Assembly (NCBI GenBank): GCA_019136395.1
Contig: JAGVUH010000327.1
Location: 1-10,021 of the forward strand
Direction: 5' to 3'
DNA length: 10,021 bases
Source of the DNA: Gammaproteobacteria bacterium
GTDB lineage: Bacteria > Pseudomonadota > Gammaproteobacteria > Chromatiales > Chromatiaceae
The notes beneath the pieces are model-generated. The model searched no databases. It was not told the DNA's origin and was given only the letters and a program-made list of their open reading frames with translations. Positions 1 to 6,026 of the stretch are shown piece by piece. Both the position numbers and the translations under genes were made by a program. Position 1 is the first letter of the stretch. Each line of letters opens with the position of its first letter.

Positions 1-228
1 GGACAGCGTCTGCTTGCGGGCAACGAGGGCGATCTCGATGATGGCCCAGATCGATAGGGACCCGTCCAGCAGGGCGATCAGGACCAGCCGCGCTTCATGC
101 AAACCGTGAGCGACGAACATCTCGAAGGTGTATCTAATCAGAAAGATCAGTACCGACAGGATGCCCGCCATCTGAAGCGACAGATAAACCGGAGGATCGC
201 TCCGGGACGAGAATAGACGTAGGCCCAC
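1..228 (-). CDS. Small integral membrane protein, C-terminus beyond the window edge
   Basis: The reverse strand is open from a GTG at 228 to the left edge (76 codons), with an in-frame TAA three codons upstream of the GTG, so the N-terminus must lie in this stretch. The start is not certain: neither the GTG nor an internal ATG (about codon 20) has a clear Shine-Dalgarno sequence. The product has two hydrophobic segments, one around ILSVLIFLIRY and one around LVLIALLDGSLSIWAIIEIAL, separated by a short loop containing HGLHEAR. The spacing of an early xPPVYLSL stretch and a later LIALLD stretch loosely recalls the UPF0114/YqhA (TIGR00645) family of small inner-membrane proteins. That is a by-eye resemblance only. 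It lies downstream of, and on the same strand as, the OmpA-type lipoprotein gene. Confidence 0.5.
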   Translation of the reverse strand, partial: MGLRLFSSRSDPPVYLSLQMAGILSVLIFLIRYTFEMFVAHGLHEARLVLIALLDGSLSIWAIIEIALVARKQTLS

Positions 229-242
229 GGTTGTTTAAGTCT

Positions 243-368
243 TCATCGGGGTGGATGGTACGGCCCGGCCGCGGGCTGGGGTCGGGGCGGCGAGGGCGCT
301 GCGGGCGCAACGGGCGTGTACAAGGTGGAGATCCCCGCCTCGCTCATGTCTGAAGTCGGCGCTGCCAT
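243..368 (-). CDS. Possible 41-residue proline/alanine-rich small ORF after the lipoprotein gene
   Basis: An ATG at 368 lies seven bases past the stop of the OmpA-type lipoprotein gene and opens a 41-codon frame that ends at 243-245. The product starts MAAPTSDMSEAGI and then becomes rich in Pro and Ala, ending HPPR. The close spacing could allow translational coupling, with AAGG about 12 bases upstream as a weak ribosome-binding site. Nothing in the sequence gives a function. In GC-rich DNA a frame of this length can occur by chance, so this is a candidate only. Confidence 0.18.
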   Translation of the reverse strand: MAAPTSDMSEAGISTLYTPVAPAAPSPPRPQPAAGPYHPPR

Positions 369-375
369 GGACGGG

Positions 376-1056
376 TCAGCCTTGCGGGGTCTCCTGATAG
401 ATCAGGGTGATATCCACCCGGCGGTTCAGGCGCCGGCCTTCGGGATAGTCGTTGGATGCGATGGGATAGTCGGGGCCGTAACCGTGGGTCTGCATGCGGG
501 GCGGGTAGACGCCGGAGGCGAGGAAATAGTTCTGGACGGAGTCGGCCCGGCGATCCGAGAGCTGCATGTTGTGGGCGCGGGAGCCGGTGCTATCCGTATG
601 GCCGGCGATGTCCAGCCGGGTCTTGCCGTAGCGATTAACGATGCTGGCGATCTTGTCCATGGTCGAGTAGAAGCCAGGCTTGATGACATCGGAATCGACC
701 TCGAAGGCCGTCTCGCCGGTCATGCCCACCAACAGTTCGCCTTCGCTGATACGCTCCACCCGGATCTGGCCGAGGGCGATCTCGGTGGCCAGGGCCTTCT
801 GGAAGTCGCGTTGCTGCTGTTCCATGTAATTGCCGATCAGCCCCCCGACCAGGGCCCCGCCGATGGCGCCGATGACCGCACCTTGGGCGGAGTTGCGGGT
901 CGCCAGGGCGCCGATGGCCGCGCCGGAGAGGGTGCCGATACCGACGCCCTTCTCGGTCTCCGTCATGGGCCGGCGGTTGCCATATTCATCGGTGGCGCAA
1001 CCAACGGTAAGTACGGCGGCCATGAGGGCAGCACCGATCTTCAGGGGATGGGGCAT
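376..1056 (-). CDS. Outer-membrane lipoprotein with glycine zipper and OmpA C-terminal domain
   Basis: This 226-residue protein should sit in the outer membrane and bind peptidoglycan, tethering the envelope layers. Residues 1-20 form a lipoprotein signal ending in a slightly atypical lipobox, LTVGC, with Cys20 the predicted lipidated residue; the next residue is Ala, which fits outer-membrane sorting. Residues about 38-76 are a Gly/Ala-rich glycine zipper (GAAIGALATRN, GAIGGALVGGLIG). Residues about 107-222 are an OmpA-like domain with AGHTDSTGS (151-159), LSDRRADSV (166-174) and NRRVDI (211-216). Asp155 and Arg170 occupy the places of the diaminopimelate-binding Asp/Arg pair of OmpA. The frame is open upstream to 1095, but the ATG at 1056 is preferred: it places the signal peptide at the N-terminus and has GGAG nine bases upstream. 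The layout matches YiaD/Pal-like proteins. Confidence 0.93.
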   Translation of the reverse strand: MPHPLKIGAALMAAVLTVGCATDEYGNRRPMTETEKGVGIGTLSGAAIGALATRNSAQGAVIGAIGGALVGGLIGNYMEQQQRDFQKALATEIALGQIRVERISEGELLVGMTGETAFEVDSDVIKPGFYSTMDKIASIVNRYGKTRLDIAGHTDSTGSRAHNMQLSDRRADSVQNYFLASGVYPPRMQTHGYGPDYPIASNDYPEGRRLNRRVDITLIYQETPQG

Positions 1057-1216
1057 GCTAGGAATCTCCAGGTGGACGAAAGGGGTACGGGTCATTGCGT
1101 TAAGTCAATGGTAGCAGACCAGCCTCCCGTCCTGGTCAGGGCCCTCGGGGAGCCCGCCCCGCGCGCGTAGGCCCTCAGTCCAGGGATCCGTGTTACAAAC
1201 CGATACATTTTGTGAC

Positions 1217-1244
1217 TTGCTTAATCAGGAAACGCTAATATACT
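1217..1244 (+). promoter_or_regulatory. Candidate sigma-70 promoter for the 50-residue peptide gene
   Basis: TTGCTT (1217-1222) and TATACT (1239-1244) are separated by 16 bases; the -10 matches consensus at five of six positions and the -35 at three. Transcription would start near 1251 and leave a leader of about 33 bases before the ATG at 1285. The local AT-richness (positions about 1200-1260) stands out from the GC-rich surroundings. Confidence 0.5.
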
Positions 1245-1284
1245 AATCATCAATCTGAACCAACACCCCATCGGGAGACGAAAA

Positions 1285-1437
1285 ATGTTAGGTGCTATCG
1301 CTGCTGTCGCGCTTGTGGTTGGTGGAATCTCCGCCGGTGTCTCGGTCTCGCAGGATGACCAGCAGGCCCTCAACCAGCCCCAAGAGGCCGTCATCGAAGT
1401 CCAGGTCAGCAACGCCGATCAGATTCACGGCAACTGA
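1285..1437 (+). CDS. Small exported or membrane-anchored peptide, 50 residues
   Basis: This short gene has all the signs of a real one: a promoter-like sequence upstream, GGAG seven to eight bases before the ATG, a 50-codon frame ending in TGA, and a strong terminator 16 bases after the stop. The product begins MLGAIAAVALVVGGISAG, a hydrophobic helix without leading Lys or Arg, followed by a polar acidic tail rich in Gln, Asn and Asp (SQDDQQALNQ, then EAVIEVQVSNADQIHGN). The helix could be a signal peptide cleaved near AGVSVS, or an N-terminal membrane anchor. I do not recognise a family. It is monocistronic, lying between the divergent lipoprotein gene and the pfkB-family gene, and is insulated from the latter by the terminator. 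The only predicted property is export or membrane attachment. Confidence 0.7.
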   Translation: MLGAIAAVALVVGGISAGVSVSQDDQQALNQPQEAVIEVQVSNADQIHGN

Positions 1438-1453
1438 TGCCTGACCCCCACCA

Positions 1454-1487
1454 GCCCCGCCCGGGAGTCCCGGGCGGGGCTTTTTTT
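1454..1487 (+). terminator. Strong rho-independent terminator
   Basis: GCCCCGCCCGGG (1454-1465) pairs perfectly with CCCGGGCGGGGC (1469-1480) across a three-base loop, followed directly by seven T (1481-1487). It ends transcription of the 50-residue peptide gene. Confidence 0.95.
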
Positions 1488-1676
1488 ATGGCACCGATTT
1501 TTGGCCCCTTGAATTTTAATCCGTGACGAGCGAGGAAGACCTCAGCCGCATCTTCCCTTCTCAGGGGCGTGACGGAGCCCCTCCCAATCGTCCTCACCGA
1601 TGAGATGAGCCTATCCCGCCCCCGCGGGCAAGGCTAAAATGCGCCCCTTTCTTTCCCAACCGGACCTGGACGACCT

Positions 1677-2669
1677 ATGGAGCGCTATCACGTTTACGGC
1701 ATCGGCAATGCCTTGGTGGACATGGAATACGAGGTCGAACTCGAGGACCTGGAGGCCCTGGGCATCGACAAGGGCGTCATGACCCTGGTGGACGAGGCCC
1801 AGCAACTCGCCATCATGGAGCACCTGGCCGACCGGCCCCACGAGCGGGGCTCCGGCGGGTCCGCGGCCAATTCCATCATCGCCGTCAGCCAGTTGGGTGG
1901 ACGCGCCTTTTATTCCTGCAAGGTGGCCAATGACCACCTGGGCCACTTCTACCTGGACGACCTGATCGCCAACGGCGTCGCCACCAACCGCCACGGCGAG
2001 CGGGAGGACGGCCACACCGGGCGCTGCGTGGTGCTGGTGACCCCGGACTCGGACCGCACCATGCTCACCTTCCTCGGCATCAGCGGCGAGTTCACCGACC
2101 GGGAACTGGTCCCCACCGCCGTGCGCGCCGCCGATTACTACTACATGGAGGGCTACCTGGTGACCACCCCCGGCGCCCGTGTTGCCGCCATCGAGGGCCG
2201 CGACATCGCCCAGGCCGCCGGGGTGAGGACCGCCCTGTCCCTCTCCGACCCCAACATGGTCGCCCACTTCAAGCCCGGCATCCTGGAGATGATCGGCCCC
2301 GGCGTGGACCTGGTCTTCGCCAACGAGGCGGAGGCCAAGGGCATGGCCCGCAGCGACGATCTCCACGCCGCCATCGACTTCCTCAAGACCCTGAGCCGCG
2401 AGTTCGCCATCACCCTGGGGCCCAAGGGCGCCCTGGTCTTCGACGGCCAGGAGCTGATCGAGATCCCCCCGGTCAAGACCCAGGCGGTGGACACGGTCGG
2501 CGCCGGGGATATGTTCGCCGGGGCCTTTCTCTACGCCCTCACCCAGGGCTGGGACCACCGCGCCGCCGGCAACCTCGCCGCCGCGGCCTCGGCCAAGCTG
2601 GTGGCCAGTTATGGGCCACGGCTGCCGGCGCACGAGACCCAGGCTGTTTTGAAGGGGTTAGGATTTTAG
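1677..2669 (+). CDS. PfkB-family carbohydrate/nucleoside kinase, adenosine-kinase-like
   Basis: This 330-residue protein is a ribokinase/PfkB-fold kinase that transfers the ATP gamma-phosphate to a hydroxymethyl group of a sugar or nucleoside. The N-terminal PfkB signature is at residues 59-75 (SGGSAANSIIAVSQLGG). The C-terminal signature DTVGAGDMFAGAF at 272-284 holds the anion hole (GAGD) and the catalytic base Asp278. DPNMV (191-195) and NEAEAKG (216-222) are further family landmarks, and the length is typical. The ATG at 1677 is preceded by GGA at a suitable distance. Proteins of this form are usually annotated as adenosine kinases in Proteobacteria, but the substrate cannot be read from motifs alone; a sugar kinase is possible. 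GC is high (68% in one sampled 60-base row), in keeping with a native core gene. No terminator follows; an antitoxin gene converges on it 25 bases downstream. Confidence 0.93.
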   Translation: MERYHVYGIGNALVDMEYEVELEDLEALGIDKGVMTLVDEAQQLAIMEHLADRPHERGSGGSAANSIIAVSQLGGRAFYSCKVANDHLGHFYLDDLIANGVATNRHGEREDGHTGRCVVLVTPDSDRTMLTFLGISGEFTDRELVPTAVRAADYYYMEGYLVTTPGARVAAIEGRDIAQAAGVRTALSLSDPNMVAHFKPGILEMIGPGVDLVFANEAEAKGMARSDDLHAAIDFLKTLSREFAITLGPKGALVFDGQELIEIPPVKTQAVDTVGAGDMFAGAFLYALTQGWDHRAAGNLAAAASAKLVASYGPRLPAHETQAVLKGLGF

Positions 2670-2680
2670 GATTAGGTCGA

Positions 2681-2698
2681 TCAACTCATTAATTTCAT
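2681..2698 (-). pseudogene. Vestigial toxin start after yefM (five codons)
   Basis: The yefM-like gene ends in an ATGA overlap, the usual arrangement with a downstream toxin gene. The ATG at 2698 starts a frame reading MKLMS before a stop. MKL is a plausible beginning for a YoeB/Txe-type toxin, but five residues cannot prove it. The sequence then runs straight into the end of the convergent kinase gene, so the rest of any toxin is gone. Confidence 0.3.
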
Positions 2699-2949
2699 TC
2701 TTGTGCCAGCGGGTGGCTGGACGTCCGTTCCTGTCGGTACTGGGCTATGGAGCGGGCGAGATGCCCGGCATTGGCCGGAAAGCTCAGTAGGTAAACCGTC
2801 TCCATCAGGCTGTTGAAGCTGTCGAGGGACATGACGACGGCATCTTCTGCATCACGACGGGTGATGACCGTGTAATCCGCGTCGGCCGCAACGCGATCGA
2901 GCACTTGCTTCAGTTGATTACGGGCATCGGAGAATGAGATGGTTTGCAT
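2695..2949 (-). CDS. Phd/YefM-family antitoxin, apparently without its toxin
   Basis: The 84-residue product opens MQTISFSDARNQLKQVLDRV, the classic YefM start, in which the N-terminal half forms a DNA-binding dimer that represses its own operon. VITRRDAEDAVVMSLDSFNSLMETVYLL (residues 28-55 approximately) is the family core, and the C-terminal tail (PANAGHLARSIAQYRQER) corresponds to the disordered segment that wraps and neutralises a YoeB-like RNase. The ATG at 2949 gives the canonical start; a TTG at 2961 would add MTFA. Neither has a strong ribosome-binding site. The gene lies 62 bases after the AlbA_2 gene on the same strand and could share its transcript. A toxin would be expected directly downstream, but only 25 bases separate this stop from the end of the convergent kinase gene. 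Confidence 0.9.
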   Translation of the reverse strand: MQTISFSDARNQLKQVLDRVAADADYTVITRRDAEDAVVMSLDSFNSLMETVYLLSFPANAGHLARSIAQYRQERTSSHPLAQE

Positions 2950-3011
2950 GGCAAAAGTCAAACTTATGTTGGCGGACTCGCTGGATAACCGCCCAGGCCA
3001 GGAGGGCCCGA

Positions 3012-4298
3012 CTAGGTCGGAGCGTCACCAGCATGGGCCGAAAAGAGCGTCAGCTTCACCGCCCCGCCCATGTTGACCAGCTCCGGCCGGCGGCCGGACA
3101 GCTCGGTGCTGGTGCGCACCAGGGTCAGGAACCCCTCGCCGCGCGTCTCCATATAGCGGCGCCCGGTGCCGGGGCTCTCGTAATCGCGCAGGAAGCCGGC
3201 GAGGATCTGATTGCGGCGCACGGGCTGGCAACCGGCGTAGAGGTTTTCCTCGGTCAGGGTATTGTGCAGGCCGCCAGGGTTACGGATCTCGATCCGATCC
3301 AGGAACAGGGTGACGATGACCTGGGCGCCGGCGATCTCGTAATCACGATGGGCCAGGGCGTTGACCACCGCCTCCTGTAGCGCGAAGTCGCTATAGGCGG
3401 GCATGTCCACCCGCCCGTAGGCATCCTTCCTGGAGACCGTGCTGACCATCGGGCTGGTCCGCAGATAGGTCATGACCCATTCGATCTGCTCCGTGATCGG
3501 GCCGGTCACCCGTTTTGCATCGCGCGTATTGCCGTCGGCGAAGTCATGATCGTAAACGGCGAGATCGACATATGCCCCGGGCACTTGCTGATCGGGCCGG
3601 TCGGCGAACAGCAGCACGCCCACGTTGGTCGGCCGCCAAGCGCCGTCATCGTCCTGCACCGCCAGCTTCAGATTGCCGAGCAGGCGCTCATAGGACAGGT
3701 CGGAATCGGCCAGGCGGTGATGAAAGCGGCGCTGATAGTAGGTCTCGAAGCGCGTGCGGTTCAGCGCGTCCAGATCCGCCCCAAGCACCGGCCGCTCCTC
3801 GAAAGGCAGCATCAACTGCCGCCGCGCCAGCAGCCGCCCCAACTGTTCCGCTGGAATCGGCGTGCGATGACTGCCGACACGCTTCAGGAAGCGGCCGTCG
3901 CTGGTCTGATGCACATAGAAGCGCGCCCGCGACTCCTGCACCTTGATACAAAGCCGATGGCCGCCGTCGGCGCCCGGCAGCATGACCCAGTCCAGCACCG
4001 GCTCGATGGGCGGCACGCAGTGGGCCAGGGCGCATTGCAGGACGAACTGCTCAAGCTTGCCCCGCTTCCCGGGGTCGATGCCAAGGATGCGGCCCTGATC
4101 ATCGACGCCGAAGACGACCAAGCCCCCTTCGGAATTCGCCATCGACACCAATACCTCGGCGATGACCTTTGGTGCCCGACCCTCCTCGCTGGAGAAGCGC
4201 ACCTGATCGCCTTTGAAGACCACCGCTTTCAGTTCGAGCAGGCTTTCCTCGCCAGCAGCGATCTCGGCAAGCAGCTCGGTTTTGTCTTCGTAGAGCAT
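3012..4298 (-). CDS. AlbA_2 (Schlafen-like) - HATPase_c_4 protein
   Basis: The 428-residue protein joins two domains. The N-terminal AlbA_2 domain, residues about 15-135, has ESLLELKAVVF, the IAEVLVSMANSEGG helix and VVFGVDDQGRILGI; AlbA_2 is the bacterial form of the Schlafen core. The C-terminal GHKL-type HATPase_c_4 domain has ALQEAVVNALAHRDYEIAG, whose EAxxNALxHRDY is the N-box signature, then DRIEIRNPGGL. Such proteins are often named putative transcriptional regulators or RecG-like ATP-binding proteins, and some occur in defence islands; biochemical roles are mostly unproven. Many relatives are longer (about 470-560 residues) with a C-terminal winged helix, which I do not see here. The ATG at 4298 is chosen over an in-frame GTG at 4316; neither has a convincing ribosome-binding site. 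An inverted repeat lies just upstream. Confidence 0.88.
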   Translation of the reverse strand: MLYEDKTELLAEIAAGEESLLELKAVVFKGDQVRFSSEEGRAPKVIAEVLVSMANSEGGLVVFGVDDQGRILGIDPGKRGKLEQFVLQCALAHCVPPIEPVLDWVMLPGADGGHRLCIKVQESRARFYVHQTSDGRFLKRVGSHRTPIPAEQLGRLLARRQLMLPFEERPVLGADLDALNRTRFETYYQRRFHHRLADSDLSYERLLGNLKLAVQDDDGAWRPTNVGVLLFADRPDQQVPGAYVDLAVYDHDFADGNTRDAKRVTGPITEQIEWVMTYLRTSPMVSTVSRKDAYGRVDMPAYSDFALQEAVVNALAHRDYEIAGAQVIVTLFLDRIEIRNPGGLHNTLTEENLYAGCQPVRRNQILAGFLRDYESPGTGRRYMETRGEGFLTLVRTSTELSGRRPELVNMGGAVKLTLFSAHAGDAPT

Positions 4299-4322
4299 GG
4301 TGATAGGACTAGGCACCTGGGG

Positions 4323-4348
4323 TTGGTGTCATTAGTGTAATGCACCAA
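4323..4348. promoter_or_regulatory. Inverted repeat, candidate operator before the AlbA_2 gene
   Basis: TTGGTGTCATTA (4323-4334) is inverted as TAATGCACCAA (4338-4348), with one unpaired T (4329) and a three-base centre. It lies 25-50 bases upstream of the ATG of the divergently read (reverse-strand) AlbA_2 gene, where a promoter and operator would be expected. Its symmetry suggests binding by a dimeric regulator, perhaps the AlbA_2 protein itself or the adjacent YefM. That assignment is inference; no good -35/-10 pair was found. Confidence 0.45.
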
Positions 4349-4438
4349 TCCTGACGGAGCTGCTCACAACACAACGACGGTAGGCAGCTAAGGCCCTGTC
4401 AGTCCAGACCGGTTCCTGGCTGTGTGAACGAAAGGTAA

Positions 4439-4768
4439 ACTGTCATTGCTGCTCATCATCGGTTCATCGCCCTGCTGTACCGCGATGACCAGCGAGTGCA
4501 ACCACTGGTTGCACAAATTGGCTGGACTCATAACCTGGCGATTTTCCAGCGCTGCAAGGACCCGCTGGAACGGGAATTCAACCTCCTTATGTCCCGCAAA
4601 TTCGGCTGGTCAAAGAACGTCCTCATCCACCAGATCGACAACGCGAGCTACGAGAAAGCGCTGCTTGGCCAGACCAATTTCGACCAGGCGCTGAAGCCGA
4701 AATTGCGTGCCCAGGCCAAGCTGGCGGTGAAGGACGAATACACCTTCGATTTTCTGGAGCTGGGGTAG
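4439..4768 (+). pseudogene. Fragment of a DUF1016/YhcG PDDEXK-type nuclease
   Basis: The frame from the GTG at 4496 reads MQPLVAQIGWTHN, CKDPLEREF, RKFGWSKNVLIHQIDN and QAKLAVKDEYTFDFLELG. These are the last ~85 residues of the DUF1016 N-terminal domain of YhcG-like proteins, where the usual text is close to LVAQISWSHN and VKDEYTFDFLELGEEH. The frame is open back to 4439, but the upstream codons do not resemble the family. The frame ends in TAG straight after LELG, so the N-terminal half of the domain and the entire C-terminal PD-(D/E)XK nuclease domain are missing. Full-length proteins are about 340-380 residues. A nuclease is therefore not made. Such nucleases are found alongside restriction genes, which fits the restriction fragment 240 bases further on. 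Confidence 0.82.
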
Positions 4769-4789
4769 GGTAGCTAGCGTGCGATGTCG

Positions 4790-5001
4790 GCAGTACCGGC
4801 AGCCACGGCCCAACCTGTCCTCCCGCACCCTCCCGGTGAGCTCAGTGGTTCCCCCCCATGGTGACAAGCGGTAAAGTACCCTCCAACCCCCGCCCTGACC
4901 CCGTTCAAGGTAGAACGGCGACCCCAGCGCGGTGGGCCGACGTTGGCCAGTCGTACCCGCGCCGCCGTCTCACCGTTCCCATGGATTTACCGCCAGGACT
5001 G
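4790..5001. repeat. Duplicated non-coding block, copy 1
   Basis: This ~210-base block recurs at 7647-7855, in the same orientation, at roughly 85-90% identity by eye. No convincing protein is encoded on either strand in both copies. Two symmetrical elements are present: GGCCGACGTTGGCC (4935-4948), a near-palindrome identical in both copies, and CCTGA...TCAAGG around 4894-4910, a hairpin that carries one mismatch here but is perfect in copy 2. In this copy the block ends five bases before the start of the restriction-helicase fragment, so it may be that gene's former leader. Confidence 0.85.
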
Positions 5002-5005
5002 AGCA

Positions 5006-5191
5006 GTGAGCACTCCCTTCTTCGACCAGCCGATCCTCAATTCGCCCTACGCATGTCCCAGCCGCCACTGGGAACTCGACGCCAGCGGCCAGCCCACCCA
5101 ACGGATCATCAACACCCGGCGCCGGGCGGAATTCGTCACCCCCATCCCCAAGCCCCAGAAACAGAAGGGCGCTTCCGGGGCGAGGACGTGA
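5006..5191 (+). pseudogene. N-terminal fragment of a type III-like restriction helicase (Res subunit)
   Basis: The GTG at 5006 opens a 61-residue frame reading STPFFDQPILNSPYACPSRH, WELDASGQPTQRIINTRRRAEFVTPIPKP, then QKQKG before a stop. These are the opening ~55 residues of a DEAD/DEAH-box restriction endonuclease family (the BPTD_3080-like group, annotated as type III restriction or DEAD/DEAH helicase). The family is normally many hundreds of residues long, with Walker A and DEAH motifs, and none of these is present. The remaining bases to the MNT gene (5192-5255) show no homology I recognise. The fragment is the main piece of copy 1 that copy 2 of the duplication lacks. Confidence 0.78.
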
Positions 5192-5255
5192 AGGATAAGC
5201 AGGCGACCATGGAGACCTACCGTGATGATCGACCGCCGATCTCGATTGACACTCG

Positions 5256-5640
5256 ACCACCATTAAGAGGTCAACACCATGCCTGATCCCGTTGCTACTG
5301 ACATTGCCAAGCCGGAACTGGATAGCGCCGCCCGTGCCGTGGTTGCAGCGACCGTCTCCGCCGTCAACCCCGATCAGGTCATTCTGTTTGGCTCCCGAGC
5401 CCGCGGCGATGCTCAGGCGGATTCGGACATCGATCTGCTGGTCATCATGCCAGAACCTTTCACGGCCGCGCGCACCCGGCAGGGCCAGTTGCGCCTGATC
5501 AGGCGCGCGCTGCACGACTGCCGGCTGCCGGTGGATATCCTTCTGTATAGCCGCGATGAGGTGGATGTCTGGCGCGACTCTCCCAACCATGTCATTGGTC
5601 GTTCATTGCGCGAAGGAGTGGCCGTCTATGCAAGACCTTA
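5256..5640 (+). repeat. Duplicated MNT block, copy 1
   Basis: From the leader bases ACCACCATTAAGAGG to the MNT stop codon, this block matches 7874-8258. I count 12 base differences across the 363-base coding part (about 97% identity), clearly fewer than in the non-coding block upstream. The match stops at the MNT stop codon, where copy 1 goes into HEPN and copy 2 into an unrelated antitoxin ORF. Confidence 0.95.
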
Positions 5641-5641
5641 G
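5279..5641 (+). CDS. Minimal nucleotidyltransferase (MNT, MntA-like antitoxin), copy 1
   Basis: This 120-residue protein is a polymerase-beta-fold nucleotidyltransferase. It has a perfect GSx10DxD motif: Gly38-Ser39 followed by Asp50-Ile-Asp52, within GSRARGDAQADSDIDLLV, and a third carboxylate at Asp86 (LPVDILLYSRDEVD). In MntA-HepT (type VII) systems such proteins act as antitoxins by adding AMP to a HEPN toxin; all catalytic residues needed appear present. AAGAGG lies eight bases before the ATG. The gene overlaps the HEPN gene by 14 bases, the standard layout of an MNT-HEPN operon, and the HEPN ribosome-binding site lies within its last codons. A near-identical paralogue starts at 7897; the proteins differ at K11E, T66S, R76H and P120S (copy 1 to copy 2). 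Confidence 0.94.
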   Translation: MPDPVATDIAKPELDSAARAVVAATVSAVNPDQVILFGSRARGDAQADSDIDLLVIMPEPFTAARTRQGQLRLIRRALHDCRLPVDILLYSRDEVDVWRDSPNHVIGRSLREGVAVYARP

Positions 5642-6026
5642 ACACGCACGGCAAATGCTGAAGATGGCAGAGATGGACTTGCAAGCGATTGGCAATATGC
5701 GCGATCCACTTCAATTCGCCGACGCGATTTTCGGATTTCATGTCCAGCAGGCAACGGAAAAACTACTCAAGGCCTGGCTCAGCCTCAGTGGCACCGCATT
5801 TTCTCGCACCCACGACCTGCGGTTACTCTTGGCGCTGGTGGCGGATCAGGATGCGCGGGATATCGCCCCCTTCCGGGATCTGGAGGATCTGACCGACTAC
5901 GGGGTGCAATTCAGATATGACGCGCCATTTGACCTGGAGCCACTGGATCGCGCAAGCCTCATCGCGCGTGTGCAAGAACTGCAGCGGCTCGTGAAGCGAC
6001 GTCTCGCTTCCGCTGAATCCCTTTGA
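5628..6026 (+). CDS. HEPN-domain protein, partner of MNT
   Basis: The 132-residue, largely helical protein fits the PF05168-type HEPN family: FHVQQATEKLLKAWL (37-51), THDLRLLL (61-68) and LTDYGVQFRYDAPFD (88-102). An AAGGAG nine bases before the ATG at 5628 fixes the start, although the frame is open further upstream. Paired with MNT it should be the toxin, or the nucleic-acid-binding half, of a TA or abortive-infection module. I do not find the canonical Rx4-6H RNase motif; the only His after residue 38 is in RTH (60-62). It may therefore not be a typical HEPN ribonuclease, or may use other residues. Its TGA stop falls exactly where VapC-derived sequence begins, so the C-terminal residues could be affected by that junction. 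Length is normal for the family. Confidence 0.9.
   Translation: MQDLRHARQMLKMAEMDLQAIGNMRDPLQFADAIFGFHVQQATEKLLKAWLSLSGTAFSRTHDLRLLLALVADQDARDIAPFRDLEDLTDYGVQFRYDAPFDLEPLDRASLIARVQELQRLVKRRLASAESL

Noticed and set aside
316..1170. Forward-strand 284-codon open frame
   Set aside because: It lies opposite the OmpA-type lipoprotein gene, has no recognisable motif and no ribosome-binding site, and GC-rich codon use explains the lack of stops.
1611..2633. Reverse-strand 340-codon open frame rich in Gly, His and Val
   Set aside because: It is the antisense reading of the PfkB-family kinase, which has clear catalytic motifs on the forward strand.
3546..4340. Forward-strand 264-codon open frame
   Set aside because: It is antisense to the AlbA_2 gene and low in recognisable structure (runs of His, Gln and Arg).
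4970..5590. Reverse-strand 206-codon open frame across MNT copy 1, with a shorter counterpart at 7831-8208
   Set aside because: It recurs only because the MNT DNA is duplicated; it is the antisense shadow of a protein with a perfect GSx10DxD motif.
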